The notes: generated from the letters alone by a model not told the origin. A DNA stretch of 64,000 bases from Marinobacterium_D sp050908845 (GCF_050908845.1 NZ_CP194171.1:2232001-2296000), one strand, 5' to 3'. Positions 8,583-17,822 are shown, numbered from the stretch's first letter. Translations and numbers: made by a program.

Positions 8583-9605
8583 ATGAAGGAAACAGCACCG
8601 GTTGCAGTACTGGGAGGCGGTAGCTTCGGGACAGTTATTGCAAATATGGTGGCGGAGAAAGGGGTCGAAGTCCGCCTCTGGATGCGCAACGCTGAAGCGG
8701 CGGCGAAAATAAACGCTGAGCGGGAGAATGCGCGCTACGTTCCCGGATACATGCTGGCCGATAACCTCCTTGCAACCAGCGATCTGGCTGCGGCGCTTGA
8801 GGGAGTTGAGATTATTTTTGTCTCGATCCCGTCCAGTGCCGTGCGCTCGGTAATGCGCCGAATAGCGCCGATGGTAAAGCCTCAGCAGATGCTGATCAGC
8901 ACGACTAAAGGTATCGAAGCAGGTACCTTCAGTCTCATGAGTGAAATTCTTGCTGAAGAGGTGCCCCAGGCGCGTATCGGCGTACTCAGTGGTCCCAACC
9001 TGGCCAAAGAGGTTGCGCGTCGTGAATTGACAGGGACGGTTATTGCGTCAGAGAGCGAGGAGGTGCGTGACCGGCTCCAGGCGCTGCTGCACAGTCCTTA
9101 TTTTCGTGTCTATGCAAGCACCGATACCTACGGCGTGGAGCTTGGCGGAACGCTGAAGAACATCTATGCAATCGCGGCGGGTCTAAGTGCCGCGTTTGGC
9201 ATGGGCGAAAACACCCGGAGTATGCTGCTGACGCGCAGTCTTGCCGAAATGAGTCGCTTTGCGGTGAGTATGGGGGCGAACCCGATGACCTTTCTTGGTC
9301 TGGCCGGCGTCGGGGACCTGATTGTGACCTGTATGTCGCCGCTGAGTCGAAACTATCGGGTGGGTTATGCATTGGGCGAGGGCAAAACGCTGGATCAGGC
9401 CGTGGAAGCGCTCGGTGAAGTGGCGGAAGGGGTCAACACGCTGAAACTGGTGCGGGAAAAGGCGGCAGAGAAAGAGGTCTACATGCCTTTGGTGGATGGC
9501 CTCTACCAGGTTGTCTTTGAAAATGCGCCCATCAATGAAGTAGCGCGTCGTATGATGCTTAACGAGCAGCCCAGCGACGTTGAGTTTGTCTTGCCCAGGG
9601 AGTGA
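8583..9605 (+). CDS. gpsA: Glycerol-3-phosphate dehydrogenase [NAD(P)+]
   Basis: Cytoplasmic enzyme of 340 aa that reduces dihydroxyacetone phosphate to sn-glycerol 3-phosphate for phospholipid synthesis. The Rossmann dinucleotide motif is VLGGGSFGTVIA near the N-terminus. STTKGIEAGT, GPNLAKEV and GGTLKNIYAIAAGL (with the catalytic lysine) are GpsA signatures. ATG 8583 is preceded by AGGGAG at 8571-8576. The stop overlaps the sixA start by four bases (GTGA), so the two are translationally coupled, an arrangement also found in Pseudomonas. Confidence 0.97.
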   Translation: MKETAPVAVLGGGSFGTVIANMVAEKGVEVRLWMRNAEAAAKINAERENARYVPGYMLADNLLATSDLAAALEGVEIIFVSIPSSAVRSVMRRIAPMVKPQQMLISTTKGIEAGTFSLMSEILAEEVPQARIGVLSGPNLAKEVARRELTGTVIASESEEVRDRLQALLHSPYFRVYASTDTYGVELGGTLKNIYAIAAGLSAAFGMGENTRSMLLTRSLAEMSRFAVSMGANPMTFLGLAGVGDLIVTCMSPLSRNYRVGYALGEGKTLDQAVEALGEVAEGVNTLKLVREKAAEKEVYMPLVDGLYQVVFENAPINEVARRMMLNEQPSDVEFVLPRE

Positions 9606-10117
9606 GCTTGCGCCTGCTCCTGATGCGCCACAGCGAGGCTGTGCCGGGGCGTGACGATGATCCGGACAGGGCTCTGACAGAGGCTGGCCGCTTGTTGCTG
9701 GCAGAGCCTGATCAGAGCCTGGCACAGGCGCTTTCCGAGGTGAGCCTGGTGCTTTCGAGCCCCTGGCGTCGTGCCAGGGAGACAGCCGAGCTGCTGCTGC
9801 CGCAAACCTGCAGTGATACTGTGCGTAGCGTCGAAGAGCTGTTGCCCTTCGCTGCACCCAAAGCACTGTTACCTATTCTTGAAGAGTTTGCTTATAGCCG
9901 CCAGGGTGCTTCCAGTGGAGGTGACTCTGGCGAGGCAGGTTTAACCGTATTGGCGGTTGGTCACCAGCCGCTGGTGGGCCGGCTTGCAGCCCTGCTGTGT
10001 GAAGGTGCAAACGCCCATCCCTGGACGTTTGCACCGGCTGAATTGGCTGTTATTGAGCTGGACTGGCCGGCTGGCGGGCTTGGCTGGCTGCGCCGTTGGC
10101 ACTGCTGGCAGCCTTGA
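9602..10117 (+). CDS. sixA: SixA-type phosphohistidine phosphatase
   Basis: Histidine phosphatase of 171 aa in the phosphoglycerate mutase-like superfamily. The catalytic RH motif is MRHSEA (His10), followed by DRALTEAG, SPWRRARETAELL and a second conserved histidine in VGHQPL. SixA removes phosphate from the histidine phosphotransfer domain of ArcB and from phosphotransferase proteins in E. coli. GTG 9602 overlaps the gpsA stop. The last 68 bases overlap the 3' end of the convergent membrane ligase gene. Confidence 0.9.
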   Translation: MSLRLLLMRHSEAVPGRDDDPDRALTEAGRLLLAEPDQSLAQALSEVSLVLSSPWRRARETAELLLPQTCSDTVRSVEELLPFAAPKALLPILEEFAYSRQGASSGGDSGEAGLTVLAVGHQPLVGRLAALLCEGANAHPWTFAPAELAVIELDWPAGGLGWLRRWHCWQP

Positions 10118-11858
10118 TTTCTCCACTTCTTACCTGCTCGGTAAAACGGGCCAGTCTTTTATCATCAGGATAGATCGCATGCACCTTTTCGAGGGTAGCC
10201 AAGGCTTCGGCCTTTTTCCCTTCATGCAAATAGGCGCGAGCGAGATCCTGGTAGGCCTGCTTGTCGGGGATGTGGCTCAGGAAGTTGTTGGCCCAGCCAA
10301 TAAATGCCCGGGTGTTCTCGTGCCCGCCGTTACGAAGTTCGACGTAGAGCAGGGTCCTCAGAAAGAAATACTCCCCGGATTCGCGAAAATAAAAGTCGTT
10401 CAGGGCGGGGTTGAGGTGCTTGATCTCTGTGCCTTTGCTGCGCATGAACTGAACCAGTCCTGCATTGGCGAGCAGTGAATGTGTCAGGAACAGGATGAGC
10501 AGTGGTGGTGCGACCAGGGCTGTAACCTGACCCATGCTGCGTGCTGAACCGCTCATAGTGAGTGTTTTTTCGCGTCGGCCAGCCTGGAATACCAGAAATA
10601 GAAGCAGTAAAAAGACGATCCAGTGAATGTTGGAGATATAGAAGGGTAGTTCGACCTGGGTATGTAGCGTGATCGGGATGAGCAGAGCCGCCATGGCAAG
10701 GCCGCGCTGCCAGCCCTGCTGAACGAGCTGCCAGAGAACGGCTATTGCCGCTGCGGCAATTGACAGCAGCGCAAGTAGCCCGCCTTCGATGGCCCAAAAC
10801 GCCAGTTCGTTGTGTGGGTGGCTAAAGCGTTTGTCGGGAAGTACGTAGTCTGGGACCGAGACGTAATAGTCGGGGCGCGCGTCCTGGAACACCTTCTGGA
10901 AGCTGCCGATGCCGTGGCCCTCCAGCGGAGCCGCCAGGAAGTTGCGCCAGGCGATGCTATAGATATGCGGGCGCCCGTCAGCGCTGACTCCTTCCCCCTC
11001 TGTAAGTCGTTCCATTTTCGACACCGCTTTAATGGCGCCCGAGTTGATCGAAGTGCCGGCACCTGCACCACCAATAATGGCAAGAAGGATGCCCAGTGTG
11101 ACCAGCTTTCGCCGGCCAAGCTGTCTGTAGCGTGCGGCCAAAATGAGAATAACAGCTATCGCCCCACCGAGCAGGCCGACTCGCGAACCGCTTAGCAGGG
11201 TGTTGCAGCTGCATAAAAACAGGGTCATGAACACCAGGGCGCGAAATGGCCAGTTCAGTTTCGAAAACGCCGGGGTGGTAGCCTGATACAGTGCCAGTGC
11301 CAGCCCCGTTGCCATCATTGATGCCTGGAGGTTGGGCTGCTGATAGATGCCCGCAGGCGCCGTTTTGGCCGATACCCAGGGAATCCACTTCTGTAGCGGG
11401 TTGTCGGGCAACACCTGGATCAGGCCAATCATCGCCTGCACCATAATGCCTGCCAGTAACAGGTACATGGCCGCATCGACCTGTCGGCGATCAAGGCGGT
11501 ACTGGAAGAGTGAAAACCAGAACAGCATGCCTCCGGAAATGACGCCGAGACGTATCAGCCACTCCGATGGGCGATCGATGCCGGTTAGAAATCCGCCGAG
11601 TATCAGCCCTGCAGGGAACAGCATGATCAGCCAGGTATGGCGGGGTATAACAACGCGGTCTCTGCTAAACAGGCTTAGCAGACCGGGGGCAAGCACCAGC
11701 AGTGCAGCGGTCCAGATACTTGCGTTGTAGGGCAGGAAAAGTCCTTCGCCTCCCAGATTCGGTTGGTAGTAAAGCGGTGCGAACAGCACCAGTACTGTAA
11801 AGGTGATAAAGAAAACGCGCTGGTCACGATTGCCGGCGGTGCGTTCCAGGGTAGGCAT
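10050..11858 (-). CDS. PglL/Wzy-family O-oligosaccharide ligase with TPR-like tail
   Basis: Polytopic inner-membrane protein of 602 aa with about 10-12 hydrophobic helices in residues 15-460, followed by a soluble C-terminal part. IYQQPNLQASMMATGLAL and SHPHNELAFWAIEGG are the paired QPN and H-x-H-N-E-x-x-x-W motifs of PglL/PilO O-oligosaccharyltransferases, relatives of O-antigen ligase WaaL. The C-terminal 130 residues (QAYQDLARAYLHEGKKAEALATL) look like a TPR repeat, ending in an Ala/Ser/Pro/Gln tail. Such enzymes transfer undecaprenyl-linked glycans to pilins or other proteins. No pilin or glycan genes are adjacent, so the acceptor is unknown; an O-antigen ligase role is also possible. 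Confidence 0.8.
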   Translation of the reverse strand: MPTLERTAGNRDQRVFFITFTVLVLFAPLYYQPNLGGEGLFLPYNASIWTAALLVLAPGLLSLFSRDRVVIPRHTWLIMLFPAGLILGGFLTGIDRPSEWLIRLGVISGGMLFWFSLFQYRLDRRQVDAAMYLLLAGIMVQAMIGLIQVLPDNPLQKWIPWVSAKTAPAGIYQQPNLQASMMATGLALALYQATTPAFSKLNWPFRALVFMTLFLCSCNTLLSGSRVGLLGGAIAVILILAARYRQLGRRKLVTLGILLAIIGGAGAGTSINSGAIKAVSKMERLTEGEGVSADGRPHIYSIAWRNFLAAPLEGHGIGSFQKVFQDARPDYYVSVPDYVLPDKRFSHPHNELAFWAIEGGLLALLSIAAAAIAVLWQLVQQGWQRGLAMAALLIPITLHTQVELPFYISNIHWIVFLLLLFLVFQAGRREKTLTMSGSARSMGQVTALVAPPLLILFLTHSLLANAGLVQFMRSKGTEIKHLNPALNDFYFRESGEYFFLRTLLYVELRNGGHENTRAFIGWANNFLSHIPDKQAYQDLARAYLHEGKKAEALATLEKVHAIYPDDKRLARFTEQVRSGEIKAASSANGAASQARQPASPAQ

Positions 11859-11934
11859 GTGGGGCTCCTTGCAAGCTGCTGTGTGAGATCCTAACGAATC
11901 GGGTATGCTTGGGGAAGTGCAGCGGGGAAAAGGG

Positions 11935-12801
11935 ATGCAGGTAAAAGAGCTGAAAATTCAGGTAAATGGGCGAGTTGTTGCCGCCATGGAGTATGGCGAT
12001 TCCAGTTCCGAGGAGGTGGTTCTGGCGGCCCATGGTTGGCTGGATAATGCGGCCAGCTTTGCCCTGTTGGCGCCGCGATTGAATGCGCAGCGTGTGATCT
12101 CCGTGGACCTGCCGGGGCACGGCTTGTCCGATTGGAGGGCGGAGGGTGACTGGTATGCAATTTGGGATTACGTGCTTGACCTGTATGGGGTGCTTCACGA
12201 ACTTAAGCTGCAACGGGTGCATCTGCTGGGTCACTCGCTGGGTGCCGGGATCCTGTCCATGTTGGCGGCAATGGCGCCTGAATCGGTGGTCAGTCTTGTG
12301 ATGCTCGAAGGTCTGGGGCCGCTGAGCCAGACACCGGAATCTGCGCCCGCTCAGATGGGAAAAGCGCTGGAGTGGCGGAAAGCGCCGTCGAGGGCGTCTA
12401 TCATTTACTCGGATGTGGAGCGAATGGTCCAGGCCAGGATGAAAGGGCGCTTCCCGGTGGGATATGAAGGGGCAAAAGCGCTTGTGTTGCGGGGAACCCG
12501 ACAGGTCGAGACCGGCTTCGTCTGGTCTCATGACCCGCGCCTTCTGGCGCCTTCAGTGGCACGCCTGACAGAACCCGAGGTTCGTGGCTTTCTCTCACAA
12601 ATCAGGCCGCCGGTACTGGTCTGTCTGACCGAGGGTGGGATTGCCACCGAGGAGTCGCGGGAGCGGCTGCGTGTTATCAATAACCTTCACCGTGTAGAGC
12701 TTAAGGGGGGGCATCATCCACATCTGGAGGAATCAGAGCTGGATGCGGTCAGTGATTCGATTAACCGTTTCTATCGTACTATTCGTTATCAACAGCGCTA
12801 G
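11935..12801 (+). CDS. Alpha/beta hydrolase
   Basis: Soluble alpha/beta-hydrolase of 288 aa. The oxyanion motif is HGWLDN, the strand-turn VDLPGHGLSD follows, and the nucleophile elbow is GHSLGAG with Ser101. The likely catalytic histidine lies in KGGHHPHLEE near the C-terminus. Substrate is unknown; esterase or lipase-like activity is typical of the family. ATG 11935 is used because GGGG at 11924-11927 is well placed; ATG 11905 upstream has no ribosome site. A DUF4892-like gene follows after 15 bases, then a patatin gene, suggesting one unit. Confidence 0.85.
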   Translation: MQVKELKIQVNGRVVAAMEYGDSSSEEVVLAAHGWLDNAASFALLAPRLNAQRVISVDLPGHGLSDWRAEGDWYAIWDYVLDLYGVLHELKLQRVHLLGHSLGAGILSMLAAMAPESVVSLVMLEGLGPLSQTPESAPAQMGKALEWRKAPSRASIIYSDVERMVQARMKGRFPVGYEGAKALVLRGTRQVETGFVWSHDPRLLAPSVARLTEPEVRGFLSQIRPPVLVCLTEGGIATEESRERLRVINNLHRVELKGGHHPHLEESELDAVSDSINRFYRTIRYQQR

Positions 12802-12816
12802 GGAGTGCACGGGACA

Positions 12817-13674
12817 ATGCGAATATCCGCTGCTGGATTGAAACTATTGCTGGTTCTTTCAGTTCTCTGTGCCAGTGTGTCTGCACAGGCTGGCCTGCCG
12901 GACTGGCTGGAGCCCGTACCCAGAAGCCAGGCGATTCAGGAACGCTCGATGAATGCACCCGATTACCGGCTGATACTGGGGCGTGTTCTGAAGATTAACG
13001 GTCTGATACGCACCGACCGGGAGTTGCGTCTCAGCGGAGTGCTGGAGCGTACAACCTGGCAGCTGCCCTCCTCGGAAACCCCTGAATCAGGCTTTCGCTA
13101 TTTTCGTGATCAATTGCTGAAAAACGGTGCAGAGATACTGTTTGAGTGTGAGGGGCGCCAGTGTGGGGCCAGTAATATCTGGGCTAACGATCTGTTCGAA
13201 ACGGCGCGTCTCTACGGTGTCGACGAGACGCAGAGGTACCTGGCAGCACGTAGCGGAAATGACTACCTGGTGGTCTATGCGGTGCGCCGGGGTAACGGAC
13301 GAATGTTTTTGAACCTTGATTGGGTCGTGGACGAGTCCAGCGCGGGAAATGAGTGGGTGGATGTGCTCGCCCGGCAGGGCTACACGGTGCTTCCCGGCTG
13401 GCCGGAGGCTCCCGACCAGGCGGTTGAAAGCCTGGTCTCTCTGTTGCGTGAGGAGTCTTCGTTGCGCATTGCGCTGGTGGTGCATCAGGCGGGTCGGGAT
13501 ATGGAACTCGGCTTACGTCAGTCCAAAGAGTTTGCTGACAGACTGAAAGATCTGGTGGTCGCCGAAGGCGTCGATGCCGACAGGATTCAGTCATATGGTG
13601 TTGGTGCCCTGTCGCCCGAGGTTCTGGGTGGGCGCAAGCAGTTGGCTGTTGTGATCAGGCTGTCAGGAGGCTGA
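12817..13674 (+). CDS. Secreted DUF4892-like protein with OmpA-like C-terminus
   Basis: Exported protein of 285 aa. A signal peptide is clear (residues 1-25, LLLVLSVLCASVSAQA, cleavage before GLPDWL). The body includes AEILFECEGRQCGASNIWAN with two cysteines that may form a disulphide, and the C-terminal third (RQSKEFADRLKDLVVAEGV, RIQSYGVGALSPEV) resembles the peptidoglycan-associated OmpA-like fold. I recall this family as DUF4892; the name is from memory. ATG 12817 is preferred to GTG 12805 because it directly opens the signal peptide. It sits between the hydrolase and the patatin gene (2-base gap). Confidence 0.75.
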   Translation: MRISAAGLKLLLVLSVLCASVSAQAGLPDWLEPVPRSQAIQERSMNAPDYRLILGRVLKINGLIRTDRELRLSGVLERTTWQLPSSETPESGFRYFRDQLLKNGAEILFECEGRQCGASNIWANDLFETARLYGVDETQRYLAARSGNDYLVVYAVRRGNGRMFLNLDWVVDESSAGNEWVDVLARQGYTVLPGWPEAPDQAVESLVSLLREESSLRIALVVHQAGRDMELGLRQSKEFADRLKDLVVAEGVDADRIQSYGVGALSPEVLGGRKQLAVVIRLSGG

Positions 13675-13676
13675 GC

Positions 13677-14525
13677 ATGGCAAGGGTCTCGTTGGTTCTG
13701 GGGGCTGGAGGAGCGCGGGGGTATGCACATATAGGTGTTATCGCCGAGCTGGAGGCACGTGGCTACGAGATTGTCGGTATAGCGGGAAGTTCAATGGGGG
13801 CCGTGGTTGGCGGGCTCTATGCGGCGGGAGGATTGGCAGAATACCGGCGTTGGGTAGAAACGCTCAGCTGGGTTGATGTGGTGCGCCTGCTCGATCTGAG
13901 CTTTCGTAACGTATCGGTGCGCGGTGACAAGGTCTTCGCCCGCATTCGTGATCTGATCGGTGACCCCGACATTGAGTCGCTGCCGATAGGGTATACGGCC
14001 ATTGCCACCGACCTGCGCTCAAGCAAGGAGGTCTGGTTTCGTCATGGCAGTCTGCTCGCGGCCATGCGAGCCTCCATCGCGATCCCTGGAATCGTTACGC
14101 CGGTAAGCTGGAACCAACGGCTTCTGGTTGATGGCGGTGTTCTTAATCCGCTGCCGATCGTCGCTGCCGTAGCTCAGCAGGCCGATCTGATCATAGCGGT
14201 TGATGTGAATGCCCAGCGTCTGTCGCTTGCCCGGCAGCTTCAGTTTCAGGAGGTTCAGGATGAGCAGTCGCCCACGAGGCTCGGCAGGATCGGCGTGTTA
14301 CTGAGTACCGTTGAAGTGATGCAGAGCGCCCTGACCAAGTACAAGATCGCCGGGTACAGTCCGGACCTGGTGGTCAGGGTGCCCAAGGATATCGGCGGCT
14401 TTCACGAGTTTCATCGTGCCGGGGAGCTCATAGACGCCGGCCAGGAGATGGCGCGGCGTCAGCTTGATGCGTTTGAGCAGGGCGAAGAGCCGGGGGAGAT
14501 TGAATTCGTCTCAGTTGACCAGTGA
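13677..14525 (+). CDS. Patatin-like phospholipase, RssA-type
   Basis: Patatin-family serine hydrolase of 282 aa with the Ser-Asp dyad: oxyanion loop GAGGARG (9-15), nucleophile Ser39 in GSSMG, and Asp152 in DGG. It is close to the RssA/YchK group, predicted lipid acyl hydrolases or esterases. AGGAGG (13665-13670) lies six bases before ATG 13677. The gene ends with a 15-base overlap of the convergent folE stop. No signal peptide, so it acts in the cytoplasm or at the inner leaflet. Confidence 0.85.
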   Translation: MARVSLVLGAGGARGYAHIGVIAELEARGYEIVGIAGSSMGAVVGGLYAAGGLAEYRRWVETLSWVDVVRLLDLSFRNVSVRGDKVFARIRDLIGDPDIESLPIGYTAIATDLRSSKEVWFRHGSLLAAMRASIAIPGIVTPVSWNQRLLVDGGVLNPLPIVAAVAQQADLIIAVDVNAQRLSLARQLQFQEVQDEQSPTRLGRIGVLLSTVEVMQSALTKYKIAGYSPDLVVRVPKDIGGFHEFHRAGELIDAGQEMARRQLDAFEQGEEPGEIEFVSVDQ

Positions 14526-15062
14526 CAGGAATTCGTTGCGTGTCGCCGGGTTGGAGCGGAAGGTGCCGAGCATCATGGAGGTTTTCATTTCCCCATTCTG
14601 TTTTTCGACGCCGCGCATCATCATGCACATGTGTTGAGCCTCAATCACAACGCCGACCCCTGCGGCCCCGGTAACCTGCTGGATCGCTTCGGCGATCTCC
14701 TTGGTCATGTTTTCCTGAATCTGCAGGCGGCGGGCAAACATGTCGACGATGCGCGCAATCTTGGACAGGCCGACTACTTTCCCGTTGGGGATGTAAGCCA
14801 CGTGTGCCTTGCCGATGAACGGCAGCAGGTGGTGTTCGCACAGCGAGTACAGCTCGATATTCTTTACCAGAACCATCTCGCTGTTATCGGACGGGAACAG
14901 GGCGCCGTTAACCACTTCCTCGAGCGACTGCTGGTAACCGCGGGTAAGGAACTGCATCGCCTTTGCGGCACGCTTCGGAGTATCTTTCAGCCCATCCCGT
15001 TCAAGATCCTCACCGAGCCGCTCGATGATCTTGGCGTAGGCGTTTTGCATCTCTGATTCCAT
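14511..15062 (-). CDS. folE: GTP cyclohydrolase I
   Basis: Zinc enzyme of 183 aa that converts GTP to 7,8-dihydroneopterin triphosphate, the first step of folate synthesis. Zinc ligands are Cys75 and His78 in SLCEHHLLPF and Cys146 in HMCMMMRG. VGLSKIARIVDMFARRLQ and the C-terminal RNEFLSLV are family signatures. The start could be Met1 or Met5 (MQNAYA); neither has a strong ribosome site. It lies 88 bases after smrB on the same strand and may be cotranscribed with it. Confidence 0.96.
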   Translation of the reverse strand: MESEMQNAYAKIIERLGEDLERDGLKDTPKRAAKAMQFLTRGYQQSLEEVVNGALFPSDNSEMVLVKNIELYSLCEHHLLPFIGKAHVAYIPNGKVVGLSKIARIVDMFARRLQIQENMTKEIAEAIQQVTGAAGVGVVIEAQHMCMMMRGVEKQNGEMKTSMMLGTFRSNPATRNEFLSLVN

Positions 15063-15150
15063 CGGTGAAGTGTCTCTCTCGATTAAGCTGTGAAAAAGTG
15101 CGCTAAGTTACGACATCGGGCCACGAAGGTAAAGATAACAGACTTTGGCG

Positions 15151-15705
15151 CTAGGTTTTTTGTCGCAGAAGAACATAAACCGCGCCTGTTCCACCATCCT
15201 TGGGTTGCGCGGAGCAGAACGCGAGCACCGGATGCAGTTGTCGCAGCCAGTCGTTGATATGGGACTTCATCAGTGCGGGCTGGCCGGGTTGGGAGTAAGC
15301 TTTACCATGGACGACCAGGACGCAGCGCAGGCTATTGTTTTTGCAGTCTCTGATGAAACGGGCCAACTCTTCGCGCGCAGCTTCAAGAGTATAGCCGTGC
15401 AAGTCGAGCCCCGCCTGCCAGGGGATATGGCCCCGGCGCAGTTTTTTGATCTCTCTTATCTGTATGCCAGGCCCAACGAACAGCAGATCCTGCTCCGATT
15501 CAATGATCTCGACGGCAGTTGTGGAAAGTCCGTCAACGAAAGTTTCCGGCTCCTGTTCCGCCGCCTGGCGACGGTAGTCGCTGGCGTCGTTCCGCTGCTT
15601 GCGGACGCGGTTGCCGCGCAGTCGGGCACGGTCACTCTGTAGCGGGGAAACATCAGCTACAGCCTGGAAAAATTCGGATGCGTCGTTTGGCGGGGTATCA
15701 GACAT
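15151..15705 (-). CDS. smrB: Smr-domain endonuclease, SmrB-type
   Basis: Protein of 184 aa with an N-terminal charged extension and a C-terminal Smr domain. The linker EIKKLRRG before LDLHGYTLEAAREEL matches SmrB, which cleaves mRNA at collided ribosomes. The domain continues with VVHGKAYS and GGTGAVYVLL. The second motif reads HGKA where HGKG is usual. It is divergent from prmB-aroC, exactly the E. coli smrB/prmB/aroC arrangement, which supports the SmrB name over SmrA. folE follows downstream. Confidence 0.87.
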   Translation of the reverse strand: MSDTPPNDASEFFQAVADVSPLQSDRARLRGNRVRKQRNDASDYRRQAAEQEPETFVDGLSTTAVEIIESEQDLLFVGPGIQIREIKKLRRGHIPWQAGLDLHGYTLEAAREELARFIRDCKNNSLRCVLVVHGKAYSQPGQPALMKSHINDWLRQLHPVLAFCSAQPKDGGTGAVYVLLRQKT

Positions 15706-15769
15706 GGCGTTTAGGGTACGATTTAATTAACATGTGCGGCCTGTTAAGCCTTCCATTATCGGACCTGTC

Positions 15770-16690
15770 ATGAACCTGGATCAAGCTTCTCTGCTCGACG
15801 AGCTGGATAGCATTCGCGATTACATTCGCTTCAGTCTCAGCGCGTTTCATGAACATGGCGTTTTTTTCGGTCATGGCACCGATAACCCCTGGGATGAAGC
15901 GGTTCAACTCGTGCTCAATGCGGTGCATCTGCCCTGGGACACCCGGCCTGAGGTGCTGGATGCCAAATTAAGCCGCAGCGAAAAGCGCCGTGTGCTGGAA
16001 TACCTGCGTCAGCGGGTGCAGGAGCGCAAGCCGCTTCCTTATATTACCGGAGAAGCCTGGTTTATGGGGATGCCGTTCAGTGTTGATGAACGTGTGCTGA
16101 TACCGCGCTCGCCGATCGCGCAGCTGATTGAAACCGGCTTCGAGCCCTGGCTGCGACCCGGCCCCGTGGATCGTGTGCTTGACCTGTGCACCGGCAGTGG
16201 CTGCATAGGGATCGCGATGGCGCGCTGTTTTGAGGAAGCCGAGGTGGATCTGGTTGATATCTCCGCCGATGCCCTCCAGGTGGCGCAGCGAAATATCGCT
16301 AGGCACCACCTCGAGGACAGGGTGTTCGCCATCGAGAGTGATCTCTTTGCCGGCATAGCACCGGGTACACGTTATGACCTGATCGTCAGTAATCCGCCCT
16401 ATGTGGATGAGGCGGATCTCAACACTATGCCGTCGGAGTTTCGGCACGAGCCGGGGCTGGCGCTGGGCTCCGGTCCAGATGGCCTGGATATTACCCGCCA
16501 GATTCTGCGTCAGGCCGGCGACTTTCTCAGCGATGATGGCTTGCTGGTGGTCGAAGTGGGTAATTCCGAGATCCATCTGATGGAGCAGTATCCAGAACTG
16601 CCCCTGCTCTGGGTGGAGCTCGAAGCTGGCGGAAACGGTGTGTTTACCATTACGGCGCCCGAATTGCGCCAGTTCGCTGATAGTATTTGA
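15770..16690 (+). CDS. prmB: 50S ribosomal protein L3 glutamine methyltransferase
   Basis: AdoMet-dependent methyltransferase of 306 aa. Motif I is VLDLCTGSGCIGIAMA and the amide-binding motif is SNPPYVDEADL, the NPPY of the PrmB/PrmC group. PrmB methylates a glutamine of ribosomal protein L3. ATG 15770 gives the expected length (E. coli 310 aa); the frame opens further upstream without a ribosome site. aroC follows after 40 bases, a linkage conserved in many gammaproteobacteria and the main reason to choose prmB rather than prmC. Confidence 0.94.
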   Translation: MNLDQASLLDELDSIRDYIRFSLSAFHEHGVFFGHGTDNPWDEAVQLVLNAVHLPWDTRPEVLDAKLSRSEKRRVLEYLRQRVQERKPLPYITGEAWFMGMPFSVDERVLIPRSPIAQLIETGFEPWLRPGPVDRVLDLCTGSGCIGIAMARCFEEAEVDLVDISADALQVAQRNIARHHLEDRVFAIESDLFAGIAPGTRYDLIVSNPPYVDEADLNTMPSEFRHEPGLALGSGPDGLDITRQILRQAGDFLSDDGLLVVEVGNSEIHLMEQYPELPLLWVELEAGGNGVFTITAPELRQFADSI

Positions 16691-16730
16691 TTGAACCTGG
16701 CCTTTGGTGCTCAGGCAGGAATAGGAACCT

Positions 16731-17822
16731 ATGTCCGGAAACAGTATTGGCAAGCTTTTTACCCTGACCACGTTTGGTGAGAGCCACGGTCCCGCACTGG
16801 GCTGCATCATCGACGGTTGCCCGCCGGGGATCGAAATCTCCGAAGCCGACCTGCAAGTGGAGCTCGATCGTCGTAAACCCGGTACCTCGCGCCACACCAC
16901 GCAGCGCCGCGAGGCGGATGAGGTGCGGATACTCTCCGGCGTGTTCGAGGGGCGTACCACAGGTACCTCGATCGGGCTGCTGATCGAAAACACCGATCAA
17001 CGCTCCAAGGATTACGGCAACATCAAGGATACGTTCCGCCCGGCGCATGCTGACTACACCTACAGCCAGAAGTACGGGATTCGTGATTATCGCGGTGGTG
17101 GACGTTCGTCGGCGCGGGAGACCGCCATGCGCGTCGCGGCCGGTGCCGTTGCGAAAAAAGTGTTGGCTGGCATGGGCGTCCAGGTCCGGGGCTACCTGTC
17201 TCAGCTCGGTCCTGTGAAAGTGGATATGGCTCGGTTTGACTGGAATGTGGTCAATACCAATCCGTTTTTCTCCCCGGATGCCGAGGTGGTGGCGGAGATG
17301 GAAACGTATATGGATGCGCTGCGCAAGGAGGGTAACTCCGTGGGTGCACGTATCAACGTGGTTGCCTCTGGCGTGCCGGTGGGTCTAGGAGAGCCGATCT
17401 TTGACCGTCTTGATGCAGAGCTGGCCCACAGCCTGATGAGCATCAATGCCGTCAAAGGGGTCGAGATCGGTGATGGCTTCGATGTTGTCGCGCAAAAGGG
17501 CACCGAACATCGTGATGAGATGGCACCGGAAGGTTTTCTCTCCAATCATGCCGGCGGCATTCTCGGCGGCATTTCAACAGGCCAGGATATCCTTGCCAGT
17601 ATCGCTCTGAAGCCGACTTCCAGCCTGCGTCTGCCGGGTAAAAGTATCAATGCCCAGGGCGAACCTATCGAAGTTGTCACAAAAGGTCGTCACGATCCCT
17701 GTGTAGGTATACGTGCGACACCGATCGCGGAGGCGATGGTGGCGATCACTCTGCTCGATCATCTGCTGCGTGACCGTGCGCAGAATGGCGATGTAGAGCG
17801 CCAGGTACCGGAGCTTCGCTAA
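16731..17822 (+). CDS. aroC: Chorismate synthase
   Basis: FMN-dependent lyase of 363 aa that converts 5-enolpyruvylshikimate 3-phosphate to chorismate, the last common step of aromatic synthesis. GESHGPALGCIIDG at the N-terminus, RGGGRSSARETAMRVAAGA, and SNHAGGILGGISTGQ are the three family signatures. AGGAAT/AGGAAC lies before ATG 16731. The TAA stop sits in the loop of a terminator-like hairpin. Confidence 0.98.
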   Translation: MSGNSIGKLFTLTTFGESHGPALGCIIDGCPPGIEISEADLQVELDRRKPGTSRHTTQRREADEVRILSGVFEGRTTGTSIGLLIENTDQRSKDYGNIKDTFRPAHADYTYSQKYGIRDYRGGGRSSARETAMRVAAGAVAKKVLAGMGVQVRGYLSQLGPVKVDMARFDWNVVNTNPFFSPDAEVVAEMETYMDALRKEGNSVGARINVVASGVPVGLGEPIFDRLDAELAHSLMSINAVKGVEIGDGFDVVAQKGTEHRDEMAPEGFLSNHAGGILGGISTGQDILASIALKPTSSLRLPGKSINAQGEPIEVVTKGRHDPCVGIRATPIAEAMVAITLLDHLLRDRAQNGDVERQVPELR

